A stretch of 56,590 nucleotides of DNA from an uncultured Thermogutta sp. (lineage in GTDB: Bacteria; Planctomycetota; Planctomycetia; Pirellulales; Thermoguttaceae). The notes beneath the pieces were generated by a model. That model was not told where the DNA came from. It was given only the letters and a program-made list of their open reading frames with translations, and searched no databases. Below are positions 1 to 9,006 of the stretch, in pieces. Both the position numbers and the translations under genes were made by a program. Location: positions 1 through 56,590 of the forward strand of contig CAKZMM010000130.1 in NCBI GenBank assembly GCA_937128505.1, written 5' to 3'. How positions within the stretch are numbered: the first letter of the stretch is position 1; each line of letters starts with the position of its first letter.

Positions 1-343
1 GATAAGAGTTTTGGTTGATAAGAGTTTTGGTTGATAAGAGCTTCGCAGCTAGTTTCTTGTCTTAACGACGAGAAGTATGATTAAGTTTGGGGAGCCACGA
101 AGTCATTGACCCGAGAGACTTTGAAAGCAGTCAATGGTAATATTTTGTAGGGTATTTTTTCGGCATGGCGCCCTCGTTTGCGGAAATTTGCTTAGGGGGG
201 CCTGGGAGGCAGTGCTGAACCCCAAAACGAGCGGCTTTGCCCATCCCGGAGAAAATTTTCCAAGAAATCTGCGGCACAATGCCTCCCGGTTGCCGAAGCG
301 TGGGCGGAGCACAAAGGCAGGTTTTGCGGGTCTGGAGTGAACG
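1..343. other. Spacer upstream of der, with a 16-bp tandem repeat at the window edge
   Basis: Bases 1-48 hold three head-to-tail copies of a 16-bp unit, GATAAGAGTTTTGGTT. The first two are identical and the third diverges in its second half. The array probably continues outside the window. The rest of the spacer has no open frame I would defend; the two short frames in it have no recognisable content. Confidence 0.6.
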
Positions 344-1720
344 ATGCGATTACCGCAGGTTGTGATCGTAGGTCGCCCGAACGTGGGCAAATCGAGTATT
401 TTCAATTGGCTAATCGGCCGTCGCGTGGCCATCGTTGACCCACAGGCCGGCGTGACCCGAGATCGCGTAACGCACTTGCTGGAAGTGCGGGATCGATTCG
501 TTGAGCTGGTGGATACCGGCGGAATGGGAATCGAAGACACCGACAATCTGACGCAGGCCGTCGAGCAGCAGATCGAGGTAGCAATTGACACGGCCTCGGT
601 GATCCTCTTTGTAGTCGATGTCCGTGCGGGAATTACCCCTCTGGATGAGTGGGTGGCCAAAAGACTGCGATACGTCAATGTGCCGGTTCTTTGTGTCGCG
701 AACAAGACCGATGTGGAATCGCTCGAGGCTCAGGCGGGAGAGTTCTATCGTTTGAGGCGGAAGGTGGTTCCTGTCAGTGCGGCGCATAGCCGGGGCAGAG
801 AGCAGCTTTTGGAGGAGATCTATCAGCTTCTGCCGCCGGTGGCCCAGGGGGTGGAGCCAGTGGAGCCTGAGATGAAACTGGCGATCGTGGGCCGCCGAAA
901 CGTGGGGAAAAGCACCTTCGTCAATACGCTGGCTCAAGCCGAAAGAATGATCGTCAGCGAAGTACCGGGCACCACCCGCGATAGTGTCGATGTCCGCTTC
1001 GAGCTCGATGGGAAAGTTTTTGTGGCGATCGATACGCCCGGGTTTCGTCGCCGGAAATCCGTTTCCACGAGCATCGACTTTTATAGCATGCATCGGGCTC
1101 AGCGGAGCATTCGTCAAGCCGATGTTGTGCTGCTTTTCTTTGATTGTACGGAGCAGATCACCAAGCTCGACAAACAATTGGCCGATTATATTGCCCGGCA
1201 TTACAAGCCGATGATCTTCGTGGTCAATAAATGGGATCTAGTGGATCGACAAATTGCTCCCGAAAAATGGGTTTCCTATCTACGGGATAATTTCCGGTTC
1301 ATGTGGTATGCACCGATCGCCTTCATCAGTGGGAAAACAGGAAAAAACGTGAAGTGGCTACTGGACTATACCCTGCAACTCTATCAGCAAGCAGGTGAGC
1401 GCCTTCCCACCGCAGAGTTGAATCGGCTGCTTTGCGAAGCCATAGAGCGCAATCCTCCACCTCTGAGCGGAACTATTCGGCCAAAGATTTATTACGCGAC
1501 TCAAGTGGGGGAAAGGCCGCCGACCATCGTCATGTTTTGTAACGAACCGAAAGCACTTTCGCCCCCGTACCAGCGATACTTGCTCGGGGCTTTGCGCGAG
1601 AGGGCCCCCTACCGGGAGGTGCCCATCAAGCTGTATTTTAGGAAGCGTTCTCGCTACGATCGCACCAATCATATCGACGCAAGGCTACGAATATCGCAGA
1701 AAGAGACAGATGTCGCATAG
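344..1720 (+). CDS. der: Ribosome-assembly GTPase Der (EngA)
   Basis: Tandem-domain GTPase needed for maturation of the 50S ribosomal subunit; it acts in the cytoplasm on the pre-50S particle. Two complete G domains are visible. The first has GRPNVGKS near residue 11, DTGG and NKTD. The second has GRRNVGKS near residue 183, DTPG and NKWD. A KH-like C-terminal domain of about 110 residues follows and ends in a basic RKRSRYDR stretch, as is usual for Der. The 458-residue length fits the family. The ATG at 344 leads straight into the first beta strand and P loop, so the start is secure. No partner gene is joined to it; the next gene begins more than 700 bases away. Confidence 0.97.
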   Translation: MRLPQVVIVGRPNVGKSSIFNWLIGRRVAIVDPQAGVTRDRVTHLLEVRDRFVELVDTGGMGIEDTDNLTQAVEQQIEVAIDTASVILFVVDVRAGITPLDEWVAKRLRYVNVPVLCVANKTDVESLEAQAGEFYRLRRKVVPVSAAHSRGREQLLEEIYQLLPPVAQGVEPVEPEMKLAIVGRRNVGKSTFVNTLAQAERMIVSEVPGTTRDSVDVRFELDGKVFVAIDTPGFRRRKSVSTSIDFYSMHRAQRSIRQADVVLLFFDCTEQITKLDKQLADYIARHYKPMIFVVNKWDLVDRQIAPEKWVSYLRDNFRFMWYAPIAFISGKTGKNVKWLLDYTLQLYQQAGERLPTAELNRLLCEAIERNPPPLSGTIRPKIYYATQVGERPPTIVMFCNEPKALSPPYQRYLLGALRERAPYREVPIKLYFRKRSRYDRTNHIDARLRISQKETDVA

Positions 1721-2481
1721 AGGTCGCATAATGAGATGGATATCGCATGAAGAGTCCGATGGAATGGGCGCATGTGCCTACGTGGCTATTTGCGTTGCTA
1801 TTGGCGCAATGAGAGAATCGAGATGGCCTCGTGTTGATTTTTGAGGGGAGCTGGAAGAGGATAAGGTTCGCTTAGAGGATGGGTTCGCTAGGGGCGAGGT
1901 GCTCTTCCTCGGAGTGAGGGCTACCCGCCGGTGTGAGGATGGATTTAATCGTGCGCGTTATGAGGTGGCCAATAATAAGTTACCGCCCGGTCCAATGATG
2001 GATTGGTAAGTCCGCGGTAGCGAGCGATTAGATGACAAGATTACCCCCCGGTGCAAGGATGGATTCCCCGAAAGAACGCCCCCTCCGCAGGAGGCGGAGT
2101 AAGATTTGATTTTCCCGGCGGTTAGCCATGAATAAATCTTTCCTCCCCAGCAAGCGGAAGTAGAGATTTAAACCCGCCGGCGCACGAAAATCGAGTGCAG
2201 AAAGCCAAAAGAGCTCAAACGAGCGAAGCCAAGCGATTCGAAGTGATTGGTGGGGCGAAGCCATGGAGGGAAGCAATCTGAAGTAACCCCTGCTTCGTGA
2301 TTCGAATTGCTCAGGGCAACCGGAAGCCGTGTAGTCGGGGCAAGAGAATCTAGCGCGATTCCTAACCTGCGAGGTACGCGAATCGAACTGGCTCAGAACC
2401 ACTTGTGCGAGGCAGCTTAAACTGGCTACGGATCACGGCTCTCCTATGTCAATCCATCCTTCTGGCGACGGAGTATGCGAG
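1721..2481. other. Long spacer carrying a degenerate ~60-bp periodic array
   Basis: No convincing gene. A minus-strand open frame at 2028-2402 is made largely of the repeats and is not believed. The main content is the repeat array at 1924-2190, described separately. Confidence 0.55.
1924..2190. repeat. Degenerate direct-repeat array, period about 60 bp
   Basis: An eight-base core of the form CCSNCCGG recurs at 1924, 1983, 2044, 2114 and 2173, giving steps of 59, 61, 70 and 59. In the first three copies the core is followed by GATGGATT at a near-constant distance; copy three reads CCGGTGCAAGGATGGATT. Between the last copies a second block also repeats at 60 bp: CTCCGCAGGAGGCGGAG at 2083 against CTCCCCAGCAAGCGGAAG at 2143. 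The copies are clearly related but none are identical. The geometry recalls a type I-E CRISPR array, but degeneracy, few copies and lack of cas genes prevent that call. Confidence 0.55.
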
Positions 2482-5400
2482 ATGAATGCGACTTTTAATT
2501 CCGCTAGTTCCGCTGATAAGCTTCTTCATCTTTCATCGGGCTTCTGCACCGTTGGTAGGCGGCTTTTGTGCGGAGGAAACCGGGATGATGCCTTACCTTT
2601 TCAACGTTTTCAACGTTTTGTTGTTCTTGGCATCTTCGCGTTTTCGTGCTGGACAGGGGAAGCTCTGGCTACTTCTCCCCAGGCGATTTCTCCGCAGGCG
2701 GTGCGGGCTTGGGAGGAGACGGTCAGTCTGCCAACATATCCATGGGAAGATGATATCAACCCCAAATTCTGGGCTCTTGAGGGCGGCCCGCGGCTGTCGA
2801 CCACGGTACATGGGTCGATCACCTATCCGTACACCATGCAGGATCATCTTTCTCGGACGAAGGAGGACTGGGAATATCGGGCGGTTTTCCTGGAAAACGA
2901 GTATCTGCGGGTGATGTGCTTGCCGGCCTTGGGCGGCCGATTGCATTCGGTTTTCGACAAGGCAAGCAAGGCGGAGATGTTTCATCTCAACCGGGTCATC
3001 AAGCCGGGAATGATTGCCATGCGGGGAGCATGGATCAGCGGTGGCGTGGAATGGAACGCCGGGCCGCAAGGGCACACGGTCACCTGCCTTTCACCGGTTG
3101 ATGTGCGACACGGTACTTTGCCGGATGGGGCCGGTTATTTGGAGATCAGCAATCAGGAAAAGATCTTCCGCACCCGCTGGACAGTTCGCTTGATCCTCAG
3201 GCCGGGGCGATATTTCCTGGAAGAGCATATCCGCCTGGAAAATCCGACCGATGGAGTCCACCCGTATTACTTTTGGAATTGCACGGCTTTTCCCAACCGG
3301 CCCGGGACCCGCTTCATCTACCCGATGAGCTTGGGAATGGACCACAGTGGGCGAGAATTTTTCCGATGGCCCGTGCACGAGGGCCGCGATCTTTCGTGGC
3401 TGAAGAATCACGAAACCTGGGCCTCGGTATTCGCCTACCGCTGCACGTTCGACTTTTTCGGGGCTTATGACGTGGAGGCAGACCGGGGAATCGTTCAAGT
3501 CGCAAACCATCACGAGCTGCCGGGCAAAAAAGCCTGGACTTGGGGCACGTGGGAGTTCGGACTGGTGGCCCAGCAAAATCTTACCGATGAAGACGGCCCT
3601 TATATTGAGGTGCAGAGCGGTCCGCTTCCCACCCAGTCGGACTATGGGATGCTTCTTCCCCGGCAGCAGATTTCGTGGCGGGAGTGGTGGTACCCGGTGC
3701 ATGGTTTGGGCGATGGATTCGAATTTGCCACGCGCGAAGCTGTGGCGCAAACTTACCGCCGAGACGGCCGGTTGGAAGTGCGGCTTCTGGCTACGGCGGT
3801 CTATCCGCAGGCGCGGTGCCAGATTCGGGCCGAAGATGGCACGGTGCACGCCGACGTAACCGTGGATTTGCGGCCGGAGCAAACCCAGGTCCTGCGGATT
3901 GACGGTCTCGGCGATAAACCCGCCCGGATCGCTTTATCGACTGCTGAGGGGCGGAAACTCTTAGAGTACACGACGCCCCTGAAAATCCCCCATGTAGATC
4001 CGCCAGACCCGGCTATATTCGCCGAAAAACCGGACGAAGAAAAATCGGCCGAGGAACTCTTTCTCAAAGGCCGCCGATTGGATCGGGATACCAATCGTCT
4101 TCAAGCCCGCCGCTATTACGAATTGGCACTTGCGCGCGACCCAGGATATACAGCAGCACTCCGGGCGCTGGCAGTGCTGGACATGGAGGCCGCGCAGTAC
4201 TCAAGCGCTGCGGAGTGGCTGGAGAAAGCCCTCCTGCGAGATGGGGACGACGGGCTAAGCTGGTATTGGCTCGGGGTGTGTCGACTCCATTTGGGAGATT
4301 TTGCCGAGGCACTCCGCTGCGGCTTCGAGGCGGCACGTTGCTTTGGCACGCGGAGTTTGGGCTACGACTTGGCGGGCCGGGCCTGCATGCGGACCCGCCG
4401 CTTCGGCCAGGCAGTGGATCTTTTCACCCGGGCCGTGCGACTGAACCCTGATGACGCCCAGGCGGAAATGCACCTCCAATTAGCCCATTGGGCAGCTGGG
4501 CAAAAAGAGCTGGCCGCCAAGCGAGCAGAAGCACTCGCCACGCAACGGCCGACACTCCTGCTCCCCCAAGCCCTTTTGGAACTTGCTCGTTCTCAGAGTA
4601 CCCAACAGCGTGCTGCCGATCCGGCTGGTTCACAAGTCGGGGAAACTAACACCCAGGACCCCTTAGTGGCCTGGGCAAAGGAGGTGCGCCGCTGGTGCGG
4701 TGAATATCACTTCAATATGCAGGAGGCAGGCTTGACGGCCGCTCAACTAGGCCTCTACGAATTGGCGGCACGAGTTGTTCAGGCGGCCTGTTACGACGCC
4801 TGCATCCCGGAGGAAAGAGACCCAGTCAGCCTGTATTCGCTGGCGTACCTCTGGGCAGCGGCCGGCCGAGAGGTCAGAGTCCCCGCTTTGCTCCGAGAGG
4901 CCGGCGAGCGGCGGTCGGATCTTGTTTTCGCATCCAGACCTGAGGAGCTGCCCGTTCTTCGTTGGGTTATCGAGCGAAATCCCCACGATGCCTATGCCCA
5001 TTATCAATTAGGAAACCTTTTGGCGAATTTAGGTCAGGTCGAAGCCGCCGAGGAAGCATGGCGGCGAGCGGTCGGTCTTGACCCGCGGATGAGTGTGCCG
5101 TGGAGAAACCTCGGATTGGCCGCGGCGAAGCGAAGCGAATTGGAGCAAGCCGTTCGATATTATGAACGGGCGATCGAGGCACGCCCCTCTGATCAGACGC
5201 TTTACCGGGATTTAGCCGAAATACTAATTGCTGCCGGGAAGCGACCCGAAGCCATCACCGTTTTGGAGCGAATGCCTTATGAGGGGATGCGTCGGGCCGA
5301 TGTCATCATCCTCTTGGCACAAGCTTATTACGACGAAAAGCAATACACCGACGTGATCCAGCTCTTGGAGGCCACGCCGTATTTTGTCAATTGGGAAGGG

Positions 5401-5721
5401 CAGGATATAACCTGGAGACTTTTCCACCAGGCACGGGTGGAACGCGGCATCCAGGCGTTCGAGCGGGGAGACTATTCGGCAGCCCTTTCGGATTTTGAAG
5501 CGGCTTTAACTTACCCGCAAAACCTGGGGGTGGGTCGCTCCAACCGTCCCCCGGAAGCGCGCGCCCAGTATTGGCGGGGGAAAACCCTTGCCGCTATGGG
5601 GCGGGTCACCGAGGCCCAAAGTGCCTGGAAAGCCGGAGCTTCCTTGCCCAGCGGCACACCGGCGCAAAATCGCTATCGCGAACTTTGTCAAAAGGCGTTG
5701 GACACAGGTGCCGCCGACTAA
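2482..5721 (+). CDS. Secreted DUF5107 / tetratricopeptide-repeat protein
   Basis: A protein of about 1080 residues. After a hydrophobic export segment (FVVLGIFAFSCW, near residue 50) comes a DUF5107 region of roughly 400 residues, with the beta-sandwich features of galactose-mutarotase-like folds (ALGGRLHSVFDK, GGVEWNAGPQGH, YYFWNCTAFPN). The second half is a long run of TPR units, for example HYQLGNLLANLGQVEAAEEA. DUF5107 proteins are thought to bind or process carbohydrate; the substrate cannot be read here. I prefer the ATG at 2482, which has GGAG eight bases upstream, over the in-frame ATG at 2446, which has no ribosome binding site. The orphan ATPase begins 128 bases downstream. Confidence 0.85.
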   Translation: MNATFNSASSADKLLHLSSGFCTVGRRLLCGGNRDDALPFQRFQRFVVLGIFAFSCWTGEALATSPQAISPQAVRAWEETVSLPTYPWEDDINPKFWALEGGPRLSTTVHGSITYPYTMQDHLSRTKEDWEYRAVFLENEYLRVMCLPALGGRLHSVFDKASKAEMFHLNRVIKPGMIAMRGAWISGGVEWNAGPQGHTVTCLSPVDVRHGTLPDGAGYLEISNQEKIFRTRWTVRLILRPGRYFLEEHIRLENPTDGVHPYYFWNCTAFPNRPGTRFIYPMSLGMDHSGREFFRWPVHEGRDLSWLKNHETWASVFAYRCTFDFFGAYDVEADRGIVQVANHHELPGKKAWTWGTWEFGLVAQQNLTDEDGPYIEVQSGPLPTQSDYGMLLPRQQISWREWWYPVHGLGDGFEFATREAVAQTYRRDGRLEVRLLATAVYPQARCQIRAEDGTVHADVTVDLRPEQTQVLRIDGLGDKPARIALSTAEGRKLLEYTTPLKIPHVDPPDPAIFAEKPDEEKSAEELFLKGRRLDRDTNRLQARRYYELALARDPGYTAALRALAVLDMEAAQYSSAAEWLEKALLRDGDDGLSWYWLGVCRLHLGDFAEALRCGFEAARCFGTRSLGYDLAGRACMRTRRFGQAVDLFTRAVRLNPDDAQAEMHLQLAHWAAGQKELAAKRAEALATQRPTLLLPQALLELARSQSTQQRAADPAGSQVGETNTQDPLVAWAKEVRRWCGEYHFNMQEAGLTAAQLGLYELAARVVQAACYDACIPEERDPVSLYSLAYLWAAAGREVRVPALLREAGERRSDLVFASRPEELPVLRWVIERNPHDAYAHYQLGNLLANLGQVEAAEEAWRRAVGLDPRMSVPWRNLGLAAAKRSELEQAVRYYERAIEARPSDQTLYRDLAEILIAAGKRPEAITVLERMPYEGMRRADVIILLAQAYYDEKQYTDVIQLLEATPYFVNWEGQDITWRLFHQARVERGIQAFERGDYSAALSDFEAALTYPQNLGVGRSNRPPEARAQYWRGKTLAAMGRVTEAQSAWKAGASLPSGTPAQNRYRELCQKALDTGAAD

Positions 5722-5849
5722 TCCATGGCAAGCCGCGCGGATGTTCTCAGCTTATCGCGGGGCGGATTGCCACGAGAGTTTTGCGGCGGATCGGCTCACC
5801 TCATGTGCTTAATGAACTGTCTGCATTTTCGCGGATTACCCGAGGTGTT

Positions 5850-6494
5850 ATGTATCCATATAATCCGTTTTCCGCCGATCGGATCAAACCGGGGGTAATC
5901 CCCTTTCGATTCCCCGAGGATTTCTCCGCCGAACGCCTTTGGGAAAAATTTCTCGCCCACGGGAGGCGGGGGCAAATCGTGGGAGCGCACGGCTCGGGCA
6001 AATCGACGCTGCTAGCCACCTTACGCCGGAGCGAGCCTTGGTGCGATCAACGCTTAGAATTTCTGGAGGTAAAATCGGCGGGCTATTCCTTCCTTAACTG
6101 CATGTGGCGACTCGCGACGATAGGCCGCGAGCGGATTGTCTTGATCGATGGGTTGCCGCTCTTTACTCGCTGGCAGCAATGGCTGCTGATAAGGCTTGCG
6201 ATTTGGCGCGGATTGGGGATTCTTGTAACCACTCACCAAGACGTGGGACTGCCTTCGATCATTCAAATTTCTCCCGCCTGGGAGACCGTTCGGGAAATCG
6301 TGCGCGGTCTTGTCTTGGAAGCCAATGCCGTCCGGAGGACTGCAGGTTTACCCCCAGTGGAAATCTCCTTAAACGAGGTCGAATCCCGATTTTGGCACTG
6401 GCGAGATAACGTCCGCGAACTTTTCTTCGAGCTTTACGATTTGTACGAGTTGCGGAGTTGTAATCACGCCACCGGGCCCGCAAAGCCTGCGTAA
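5850..6494 (+). CDS. Small P-loop ATPase of unknown function
   Basis: About 214 residues from the ATG at 5850, preceded by GAGGTG. The open frame extends upstream into the previous gene but that part is not protein-like. A Walker A motif, GAHGSGKST, lies near residue 48 and a Walker B-like strand, RIVLIDG, near residue 95. A hydrophobic strand ending in VTTHQD follows, where AAA-type ATPases carry sensor 1. No DNA-binding, protease or transporter signature is visible. It sits alone between two exported proteins, so context gives little help. It could be a compact NTPase of the AAA or STAND type. The family is not recognised; the nucleotide-binding assignment is firm. Confidence 0.75.
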   Translation: MYPYNPFSADRIKPGVIPFRFPEDFSAERLWEKFLAHGRRGQIVGAHGSGKSTLLATLRRSEPWCDQRLEFLEVKSAGYSFLNCMWRLATIGRERIVLIDGLPLFTRWQQWLLIRLAIWRGLGILVTTHQDVGLPSIIQISPAWETVREIVRGLVLEANAVRRTAGLPPVEISLNEVESRFWHWRDNVRELFFELYDLYELRSCNHATGPAKPA

Positions 6495-6996
6495 TCGATA
6501 TGCTTCGCACGATCCTAACAACTTGGCTGCTTTGGGCAGTTTTCGTAAGAATCCTAAGCATGTCGGTTCCCGGCTTTTTCGGGGCATTTCTTGAGGATTT
6601 GCAGCGAAATTCTCTAAAGTGAATTAGCTGCTTTGCTGGCACAGGTGAAGTTTTTGAGCTACATTTAACGGGTGAATCATCCGGTTCTCGTGCGGAAGCA
6701 CCGAGTGGCGGACGCAGCGGAACACGGGAGAGTCGCGGCCTCGTTTGAACGTTTTTTGTGGCGTGAAAACCAATCCGGTACTTAAACAAACAAGGTAGAT
6801 AGGTTCTTAAACAAACAGGGTAGATAAATAGCGCAGAATTAGTGTTCAGTAGTGATTAGGCTAAGCGCGGGAGAAACAAATCCTTATTAATGATTGGCGT
6901 TTTCCACGAATTTGGGTCAGGGGGTAAAGCCGGTGCCATTGGGCAGTTTGCGATCCTAATGATGGGGTTGCCGGATCGAACAGGTGGAGTCGAAAA
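6495..6996. other. Spacer with a 25-bp tandem duplication
   Basis: No gene seen. Bases 6781-6805 and 6806-6830 are two copies of a 25-bp unit starting CTTAAACAAACA and containing GGTAGATA, with few mismatches. A similar CTTAAACAAATAAGG string occurs just upstream of queG at 21110. Nothing else stands out. Confidence 0.5.
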
Positions 6997-8022
6997 ATGT
7001 GGTTCATGAAGGCGGCGAAAGCGATTTTGGGCCTAATCGTGGTCGTGGTTTTGGGAACCTTCACGGAGGCGATGGGACAGGGGCTTTTAGATTCACTGGT
7101 GCCCGACTGGCTTAGGCCACAGCCGGTGGTGGTCACAGCCTACTCTCCGGTGGTGACGTATTCGCCAGTGGTTGCGACGGCTTGTGCCCCGGTGGTTCAA
7201 ACCTGCTATTATGCTCCGGAAACCCGATACCGTTGGGTGTACGGTCGGATGCCCGTGACCAGCTACCGACCGGTAAGCACGGTGGACCCGTGCACGGGGG
7301 CAGTGACTACCCGATACGAACCGTACACCCGGCTGAGCCTTTTGCCGTGGCTACACCGGGAACCTTATACCACTTACCGCTGGGTATGTACGCCGAGTGT
7401 CCCGACGGTGGTGAGCGAAACCTCTTTGGTTTGCCCTGATCCTTGTGCCCCCATTTCCGGATCAATCATCTCGGGGGGGACCTCGAGCTGCCCGCCGGGT
7501 TGTGTCCCGGCTCCATCAAGCACATTAGCGCCAACACCGGTGCAGCCAACCCCCAGTACCGATTCGGGCTCCGGACAACCGCAAACCTTCCGGCAAGCTC
7601 CCTCGGGCAGTGGTGGCTCCGCAACTACCCCATCTCCATACGGGGTGCAGAAACCCGCAGACTCTACGGATTCCATCGTGCCGGCGCCCGGAAATTCGGG
7701 AAATCCAACTTCCTGGGATCGAAACGGTGGGTTTCCGGCACGACCTCAGATCATTGATCCTTCGGCTAAGACGGCCCGAGACTGGCCCTCGCATGATGCC
7801 GGTGGTGCCGGACGAGAGCAGGATAGTTCACCGATTCGTGTCCAGCCCATCCCTTGGGCTCCGGCACAGGGAGGAGCAAGTGGCTCGGAAGTGCCCCGGG
7901 TAGCAGCCGCCCCGTCGGTTCCATTTGCGATATGGGCGGTAGGCAATCCGGTTGCTAGCACTTCCGCAAGTGCTCGCATGTCGCCCGTGGATACCGGGGG
8001 ATGGCGGGCCGCGAAGCCGTGA
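6997..8022 (+). CDS. Secreted Pro/Ser/Thr/Tyr-rich protein, planctomycete type
   Basis: A protein of 341 residues with a clear signal peptide: basic start, then the hydrophobic core ILGLIVVVVLGTF and a cleavage region near AMGQ. Residues 40-150 repeat short motifs built on YSPVV, YRPV and RYRWV with several cysteines (SPVVTYSPVVATACAPVV). Similar Tyr/Pro/Val/Cys repeats are common in exported proteins of Planctomycetota, where their role is unknown. The C-terminal half is Pro/Ser/Gly-rich and probably disordered. GGTGGAG upstream of the ATG supports the start. No enzyme motif is present; a surface or wall-associated structural role is inference. Confidence 0.8.
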   Translation: MWFMKAAKAILGLIVVVVLGTFTEAMGQGLLDSLVPDWLRPQPVVVTAYSPVVTYSPVVATACAPVVQTCYYAPETRYRWVYGRMPVTSYRPVSTVDPCTGAVTTRYEPYTRLSLLPWLHREPYTTYRWVCTPSVPTVVSETSLVCPDPCAPISGSIISGGTSSCPPGCVPAPSSTLAPTPVQPTPSTDSGSGQPQTFRQAPSGSGGSATTPSPYGVQKPADSTDSIVPAPGNSGNPTSWDRNGGFPARPQIIDPSAKTARDWPSHDAGGAGREQDSSPIRVQPIPWAPAQGGASGSEVPRVAAAPSVPFAIWAVGNPVASTSASARMSPVDTGGWRAAKP

Positions 8023-9006
8023 CCGGCTCTGCTGCGAACACCCGCCATTTAGCCCAGCGAGCTCGACTTTTGAAGGTATTAAAATTTAAGAGCTATAAGA
8101 GCGCTAAAATCGTGCTGCTCATCCGATGGTAACTTGCTCAGCCGATTGCGGCGGATCCATCGGCTCGACTCCCTGGGCGGGGAATACTTTTTAAGCTTGC
8201 GGCGATCCCCCCTGACTTGTGTCCTGCCGACGGTGGGGGCCATCGCGGGCAAACCGGCTGTTTGAAACGCCCAAGCAATGCGCGGTTTGCTCCCTCGGCT
8301 TTGGATTCCCTTATCTTTAGTGGGCCGCCCCTCTGCCTTTTTAGTGGGCTGCCCCTCTGCCTTAGTAATCTGATTAAGTCTGAATCTGATTAAGTCTGAC
8401 TCGCTCGTTGCCGGCAAAAGTCGTAATTTGACGACGACGCGGTAGTTCGGCGCATGGCTCCGGTATCCAAATCGGGCTTTCCCATGTTGAGGTTGCTGGG
8501 TAAATTCCGCCAGGAAAGCGGAAGTCATGGTCGGCGAGAACCCTGGTGTCAATCGCGGCCCCGGCACTTGCGGGTGAATCAGAAGTGAAAGGGGATTCTG
8601 CGGCCGAGCGGTTCAACGGCACGTGGGGGCCAAACGCCCCCAATGGCGCGGCGACGATGCTCAAAGATCAATCCGCGACACCTGTCGATGGCGTCATCGA
8701 GGTGTTCGTCTTTGGACAGGTTACGGAGGAAACAGTATCGACGTCACTTTTTCACCGGTCTTGCTGACCACTCTTTCGCCGGTGGCACCAAGCTCCGTCG
8801 AAGACGGTAAGGTGGGAAGAGTGATAAAGCAACAGGGTTTTAAGAAATGGGAAACGGTGCCGTGTAATTCGCCAAAAAAACGTTAGCTCTAGATAGGGTC
8901 CGGGGTGCTCCTCCCCTACCCTCCCTTGCACGGCAAGCCGCAAAATTTTTCAGAAGGAACCGGTGCGAAGGCGTTGGAGTTTTCAAGCTCGAGAAGGTAT
9001 CGGCTC
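8023..9006. other. Long spacer with two adjacent tandem duplications
   Basis: No gene I can support. Bases 8316-8339 and 8340-8363 are two copies of a 24-bp unit with one mismatch (core TTAGTGGGCCGCCCCTCTGC). Right after, AATCTGATTAAGTCTG (16 bp) is exactly duplicated at 8367-8382 and 8383-8398. Bases 8625-8641 can form a hairpin with a 6-bp GGGGGC/GCCCCC stem and a CAAAC loop, but no T run follows. The short frames here overlap on both strands and look like chance. Confidence 0.5.

Noticed and set aside
410-1201. 263-residue minus-strand frame opposite der
   Set aside because: It is the antisense shadow of a certain gene; no domain content.
2028-2402. 124-residue minus-strand frame after der
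   Set aside because: It is composed largely of the ~60-bp repeats and has no recognisable fold.
3091-3882. 263-residue minus-strand frame opposite the DUF5107 gene
   Set aside because: Antisense shadow of a long GC-biased gene.
8079-8567. 162-residue minus-strand frame
   Set aside because: Contains the 24-bp and 16-bp duplications; composition and absence of motifs suggest chance.
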